A DNA stretch of 64,000 nucleotides, taken from Hymenobacter negativus (GTDB lineage Bacteria; Bacteroidota; Bacteroidia; Cytophagales; Hymenobacteraceae). A program made the position numbers and the translations under genes. A model generated the notes under the pieces. That model did not search any database. It had not been told where the DNA came from and worked only from the letters and a program-made list of their open reading frames with translations. Of the stretch, positions 61,412 through 64,000 are shown piece after piece (the stretch's first letter is position 1; every line of letters starts with the position of its first letter). The DNA lies in contig NZ_JAEDAE010000005.1 in the NCBI RefSeq assembly GCF_016056375.1, forward strand, positions 124,001 to 188,000, read 5' to 3'.

Positions 61412-61506
61412 TTTTGGTTATTTTTTGGTTAAAATTATTGAGCCAATCCTTGCTTTTTGGTTAACCAATAATTTACCTTTGTCGTAGATAACGGTAATTA
61501 ACCAAA
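61411..61506. promoter_or_regulatory. CI/Cro operator region with repeated TTTGGTTAA half-sites
   Basis: Half-sites at 61411-61420 (TTTTTGGTTA), 61421-61432 (TTTTTTGGTTAA), and 61498-61506 (TTAACCAAA, inverted), plus a perfect palindrome TTGGTTAACCAA at 61457-61468. The cluster spans the whole gap between the divergent repressor and Cro-like genes. Confidence 0.75.
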
Positions 61507-61515
61507 GGTAGCCAA

Positions 61516-61737
61516 ATGCAAACCAACCCAAAACCCGAAAGCCTCGCCAAGCTCCTGCCTGACGGTGAGGTCACGCGCATGGCAAAAGAGGCCGGCGTAT
61601 CGCTGGCCGCTGTCAGCAAGGCACTTAAACGAGCACGCCCCGGCAACCGCTTCGTGATGGAAGCGCTGAACGTGGCCCGCAAATCCGGCACGCTGCAGGC
61701 GGCCCAGGATATTCTTTCTCTCAAACCCGCCGCCTAG
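61516..61737 (+). CDS. Cro-like small DNA-binding protein
   Basis: 73 residues. Helix-turn-helix-like EVTRMAKEAGVSLAAVSKALKRARPGNRFVMEALN reads as a compact DNA-binding domain. It is divergent from the CI-like repressor and starts 10 bp after the last operator half-site. Role as early switch protein is inferred from the position. Confidence 0.78.
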   Translation: MQTNPKPESLAKLLPDGEVTRMAKEAGVSLAAVSKALKRARPGNRFVMEALNVARKSGTLQAAQDILSLKPAA

Positions 61738-61793
61738 GAAACGGCATTTCTCAACCAAACCCTTCACCTTCTTTCACACCCTCCCTTTCACGC

Positions 61794-62222
61794 ATGAATA
61801 AGAACAAACCCTCCCTCATCCCCGAGCTGGGCAGCCCGCAGAACAAGCGGACGCGCCTCTCGGTGGCCGCCGGCTTCACCGAAACCGACCTACTACACCT
61901 CACGGCCCCGGTGCTCGACTTTCCCAAGGGCACGGTGCTGCCGGTGCTCGGCTACTGCATCGACGAGGAAGTCGACGGCACGCCCTACTGCGTGCGGGCC
62001 TACGTGCCGGGCCGGGGCACCACGTTTGCCGGGCGGCAGGCCAGCCGCTTCCGCACGGCGCTGCAGCGCGAGGTCTGGTTCGGCGGCATCCGCCCGCTGT
62101 TCTTCACCGAAATCGACGTCACCGACCACGCCGAGGCCCTGCGCCTGGAGCGCGTGGTGGAGGCCGTGGTGATTCCCATGTACGACTACCGCGGGTTCGA
62201 CACCCTGCGCAAAGCCGCCTAG
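61794..62222 (+). CDS. Early element protein, unknown function
   Basis: 142 residues, no signal or membrane segment. Recognisable only as a compact alpha/beta protein (FPKGTVLPVLGYCIDEEVDG, RLERVVEAVVIPMYDYRGF). It lies 56 bp after the Cro-like gene and 4 bp before the next gene, so it is in the early operon. Confidence 0.7.
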   Translation: MNKNKPSLIPELGSPQNKRTRLSVAAGFTETDLLHLTAPVLDFPKGTVLPVLGYCIDEEVDGTPYCVRAYVPGRGTTFAGRQASRFRTALQREVWFGGIRPLFFTEIDVTDHAEALRLERVVEAVVIPMYDYRGFDTLRKAA

Positions 62223-62226
62223 CGCC

Positions 62227-62562
62227 ATGAACGTCGAGCTCACCAACGGCATCCTGCACCTGCACCTAAGCACGCCGCGCGAGATGGAGGTCATCCGCCT
62301 GGCGGCCACGGCCTATGCCGACCGGCTGGCGGCGGCCGAACTCGCCAACCGCACCTACCACATGGGCAGCAAGCCCACCCCCGACCGGGGCTACGACGAC
62401 CGCCTGACGGCCCGCACCGGCCTTTCGGCCAGCACCTGCTACGAGTACCTGCGGCTCGACGCCAAGCGCGGCGGGCTGGTGGGCCGGCAGGTGGGCACCA
62501 AGTGGCTCATCACCGAGGAGGCCGTGCGCGCCTTCGAGGGCCGCCAAAAGCAGGCCGCTTAG
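62227..62562 (+). CDS. Helix-turn-helix protein, possible excisionase or early regulator
   Basis: 111 residues. The C-terminal half has a winged-helix pattern: DDRLTARTGLSASTCYEYLRL, then GGLVGRQVGTKWLITEEAVRAF, which is like DNA-binding excisionase/HTH_17 domains where the last block contacts DNA. The stop overlaps the first iteron-like repeat, so autoregulation at those repeats is plausible. Confidence 0.68.
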   Translation: MNVELTNGILHLHLSTPREMEVIRLAATAYADRLAAAELANRTYHMGSKPTPDRGYDDRLTARTGLSASTCYEYLRLDAKRGGLVGRQVGTKWLITEEAVRAFEGRQKQAA

Positions 62563-62627
62563 TATACACGGCATACACTGCATACAGGTATACAATGCAT
62601 ACGGGTATACACTGCATACAAGTATGC
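62562..62627. repeat. Iteron-like array of GTATAC-n3-GCATAC repeats
   Basis: GTATACACGGCATAC (62562-62576), GCATACACTGCATAC (62571-62585, overlapping the first), GTATACAATGCATAC (62588-62602), GTATACACTGCATAC (62605-62619) and a partial GTATGC (62622-62627). Full copies at the end are 17 bp apart. Each unit is itself a near palindrome. Confidence 0.8.
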
Positions 62628-62684
62628 AAAGCTTGCCTACCAGGTCCGGATTGCACGGCCCGCAACATGATTGACATGGTGGGC

Positions 62685-62745
62685 ACTGGTTCGAGTCCAG
62701 TCCCCACTACGGGTTCGAGTCCCGTCTCCGAATTCGAATCCTCCC
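62685..62745 (+). repeat. Tandem tRNA T-arm-like sequences, no complete tRNA
   Basis: ACTGG-TTCGAGT-CCAGT (62685-62701) and ACGGG-TTCGAGT-CCCGT (62709-62725) are perfect 5-bp T stems with canonical T loops, 24 nt apart. Each is followed by seven bases where an acceptor strand would be. A third TTCGAATCC follows at about 62732. I found no matching 5' acceptor, D or anticodon arms. Confidence 0.65.
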
Positions 62746-62795
62746 TTCTCTACAAAACGGCTACCATTTTTCACTTCTCCCTACTGCATTTCTTC

Positions 62796-63275
62796 ATGCT
62801 TCCCTCCATTGAAACCATCGAGCAATTGATTGAAAGCCGCGACGGCCGTGGCTACGAGGCCCACTACGCCGCCAATAAGGTAGCCCGCCTGCGCCAGCTC
62901 TTCGCCGCCGAGCGTGCCCACTACGACGCCATTGTGCAGGCCTCGGACGAGCAGGTCATTGAAGTCACCATCCGCACCCGCCTGCAGACGGTGGTGGTGC
63001 CCGTTTCTGAGGCCACCGGCCAGCAAGTCGCCATGGAGCTGTGGGAAGCCCAAGGCAAGCGGCTCCACTCGCTGGAAGTCGAGATTCTCTCGGCCCTGCT
63101 GGAGCAGCACGACGAGGAGAGCCGCGGCGAAAGCACTTGTTCGCGTGCTCGCATCCTGGCCCTGTGCCTGCCCCAACCCGAAACCGTTCCCGTTGCGGTA
63201 CCGGCCCAGTCCACCCCCACCCCGCCGCGTCTGCGGGCCGCCCGCGCCCACCGCGACGCCGACGTTCCTGCCTAA
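62796..63275 (+). CDS. Early element protein, unknown function
   Basis: 159 residues from the ATG at 62796 (MLPSIETIEQLIESRDGRGY); the longer frame upstream runs through iterons and T-arm-like repeats and is not coding. Helical N-terminus (NKVARLRQLFAAERAHYDAIV) and a Pro-rich C-terminus. No domain recognised. It ends 15 bp before the replication-like gene. Confidence 0.65.
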   Translation: MLPSIETIEQLIESRDGRGYEAHYAANKVARLRQLFAAERAHYDAIVQASDEQVIEVTIRTRLQTVVVPVSEATGQQVAMELWEAQGKRLHSLEVEILSALLEQHDEESRGESTCSRARILALCLPQPETVPVAVPAQSTPTPPRLRAARAHRDADVPA

Positions 63276-63290
63276 GCGCCGCCGGTTCCC

Positions 63291-64000
63291 ATGAACGGCT
63301 ACACCCTCGCCAACGCGTTCCGCAAGCTGCGCCCCACCGCTTCGTTCTCGTCCATCGAGGCCGACCTCTTCTACGAGTTGGTGGGCATCTGCAACGAGCG
63401 GAACTGGCCTACCGAGTTCCAATACTCAAACCCGCTTCTCTGTGCGACCCTCGGCATTTCGGAGAAATCGCTGATTACGGCACGCAACCGACTCAAGCAG
63501 GCAGGGCTATTGGAATTCACGTCAGGCCACAAGCGCAGCCCCACGGTGTACCGCTTCCTCGACCCCGATGCTCCGCAAATACCCTTACCTGAGGTAAGCC
63601 TAAACGGCAGTATAAACGGCAGTAAAAGCGGCACCCATACCGGCAGTATAAGCGGCACCCCTTATAAGGAACAAACAAAAAGGAAAAGGAAAACACCCTC
63701 TCCGGCTCCCGCCGTCGGGGCCGAGGATGCGCTTTCCTTCGAGGCTTTCTGGCTGGCCTACGGCAAGAAAGAAGACAAGCACAAGTGCGCTCAGCGCTGG
63801 GGGGCGCTGAGCCCGGCCGAGCAAACCGCGGCCCTGGCGGCCCTGCCGGCCTACGTGGCCGCCACGCCGGAGAAGCGCTACCGCAAAAACCCGCTTACCT
63901 GGCTCAACGGCCGGTGCTGGCTGGACGAAGAGGTGCCGGTGGCGGGCCCCGAACCCGCCCAACCGGCTCCCCGCCCGGCTCCGCTGCCGGCCAATTTCGA
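63291..64000 (+). CDS. Replication-initiator / helicase-loader-like protein (cut by window edge)
   Basis: At least 236 residues, open at the right edge. Residues ~1-90 look like a winged-helix DNA-binding domain (SIEADLFYELVGICNERNWP, LGISEKSLITARNRLKQAGLLEF), as in phage O-like or DnaD-like replication proteins. Residues ~103-123 are a four-residue repeat region (NGSINGSKSGTHTGSISGT) encoded by five 12-bp DNA repeats, followed by a Lys/Arg-rich stretch and a C-terminal helical domain (FWLAYGKKEDKHKCAQRWGA) of the type found in phage replication proteins. Position after the early genes agrees. Confidence 0.75.
   Translation, partial: MNGYTLANAFRKLRPTASFSSIEADLFYELVGICNERNWPTEFQYSNPLLCATLGISEKSLITARNRLKQAGLLEFTSGHKRSPTVYRFLDPDAPQIPLPEVSLNGSINGSKSGTHTGSISGTPYKEQTKRKRKTPSPAPAVGAEDALSFEAFWLAYGKKEDKHKCAQRWGALSPAEQTAALAALPAYVAATPEKRYRKNPLTWLNGRCWLDEEVPVAGPEPAQPAPRPAPLPANF
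63602..63661. repeat. Five tandem 12-bp repeats inside the replication gene, possible origin iterons
   Basis: Units AAACGGCAGTAT, AAACGGCAGTAA, AAGCGGCACCCA, TACCGGCAGTAT and AAGCGGCACCCC are contiguous, with core CGGCA invariant. A purine-rich, A-rich tract runs from about 63665 to 63697 directly after, as expected of an unwinding region. Confidence 0.7.

Larger units (their letters stand above)
47620..64000. mobile_element. Left part of a prophage-like integrative element (right end outside the window)
   Basis: Tyrosine recombinase at the left end; CI-like S24 repressor with a divergent Cro-like gene and shared operators; HTH and early genes; iteron-like repeats; and a replication-initiator-like gene. 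Between integrase and repressor lies accessory cargo with variable G+C, including UmuDC and a TcmP/Gp68/HipA-like cassette. No capsid, tail or lysis genes are in view, so it could be a phage, a satellite or another integrative element. The exact left attachment site was not identified; 47620 is approximate. Confidence 0.75.

Noticed and set aside
62641..62745. A functional tRNA gene at the T-arm-like repeats
   Set aside because: No 5' acceptor strand complementary to the bases following either T arm, and no D or anticodon arm, could be found upstream.
62502..62795. N-terminal extension of the 62796 gene through the repeats
   Set aside because: The extension would translate iterons and T-arm-like sequence (including TGSSPVSEFESS, a typical false peptide over tRNA ends). 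An ATG at 62796 gives a normal protein.
61794..64000. CRISPR-like array from the repeats in this region
   Set aside because: The repeats are contiguous or 17 bp apart, without the 30-40-bp unique spacers of CRISPR arrays, and no cas genes are present.

Overview
The window looks like the chromosome of a high-GC Bacteroidota, most likely Hymenobacter or a close relative. Evidence: a SusC/SusD pair, type IX secretion sorting domains, TAnnTTTG-type promoter boxes, few Shine-Dalgarno sites, and a Bacteroidota-style rhamnose pathway with a fused RhaD/aldehyde-dehydrogenase gene. The genus is an inference from overall resemblance, not from a marker gene.

Region 1 (1-39.0 kb) is a rhamnogalacturonan/rhamnose utilisation locus. 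Cytoplasmic rhamnose catabolism (FGGY kinase, isomerase, GntR-type regulator, aldolase/dehydrogenase fusion, RhaT symporter) adjoins a PL11 rhamnogalacturonan lyase, three CE12-type acetylesterases, a sialate-O-acetylesterase-like enzyme, two GH2 enzymes, three five-bladed-propeller glycosidases, an uncharacterised FG-GAP-like propeller protein, a SusC/SusD pair and two large uncharacterised six-hairpin-type glycosidase candidates. Deacetylation and depolymerisation would occur outside the cell or in the periplasm, SusCD would import oligosaccharides, and released rhamnose would enter through RhaT. A 17-bp motif close to GTRCAGGAGAGTRCCGG recurs upstream of most transcription units here and is the best candidate for a shared operator. 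A TetR/DHA2-efflux/SDR operon with its own duplicated operator (15.6-18.6 kb) interrupts the locus. Several long, nearly perfect inverted repeats lie between genes.

Region 2 (39.0-47.6 kb) is ordinary to poorly characterised chromosome. It holds small unknown proteins, a solitary oligopeptide-type ABC binding lipoprotein, two paralogous ~510-residue helical proteins, a small secreted peptide with a duplicated VGSGGWGND motif, a candidate small RNA, and an A+T-rich stretch with strong terminators.

Region 3 (47.6-64.0 kb, running off the right edge) is the left part of a prophage-like integrative element. It contains a tyrosine recombinase, cargo (a secreted PHP-type phosphoesterase-like protein, UmuDC, small secreted or membrane proteins, T9SS-sorted proteins), then an A+T-rich five-gene cassette. 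After that come a CI-like S24 repressor divergent from a Cro-like protein with shared operators, early genes, iteron-like repeats, tandem tRNA T-arm-like sequences, and a replication-initiator-like gene carrying five tandem 12-bp repeats next to a purine-rich tract (a possible lambda-O-style origin). No virion genes are visible.

The most interesting candidate system is the cassette at 56.7-60.6 kb: TcmP, a Gp37/Gp68 three-Cys protein, a 72-residue protein, a HipA-type kinase, and a HipA-N-like plus HIRAN protein. It appears to be one operon beside the phage repressor, which is a classic position for anti-phage or toxin-antitoxin cargo.
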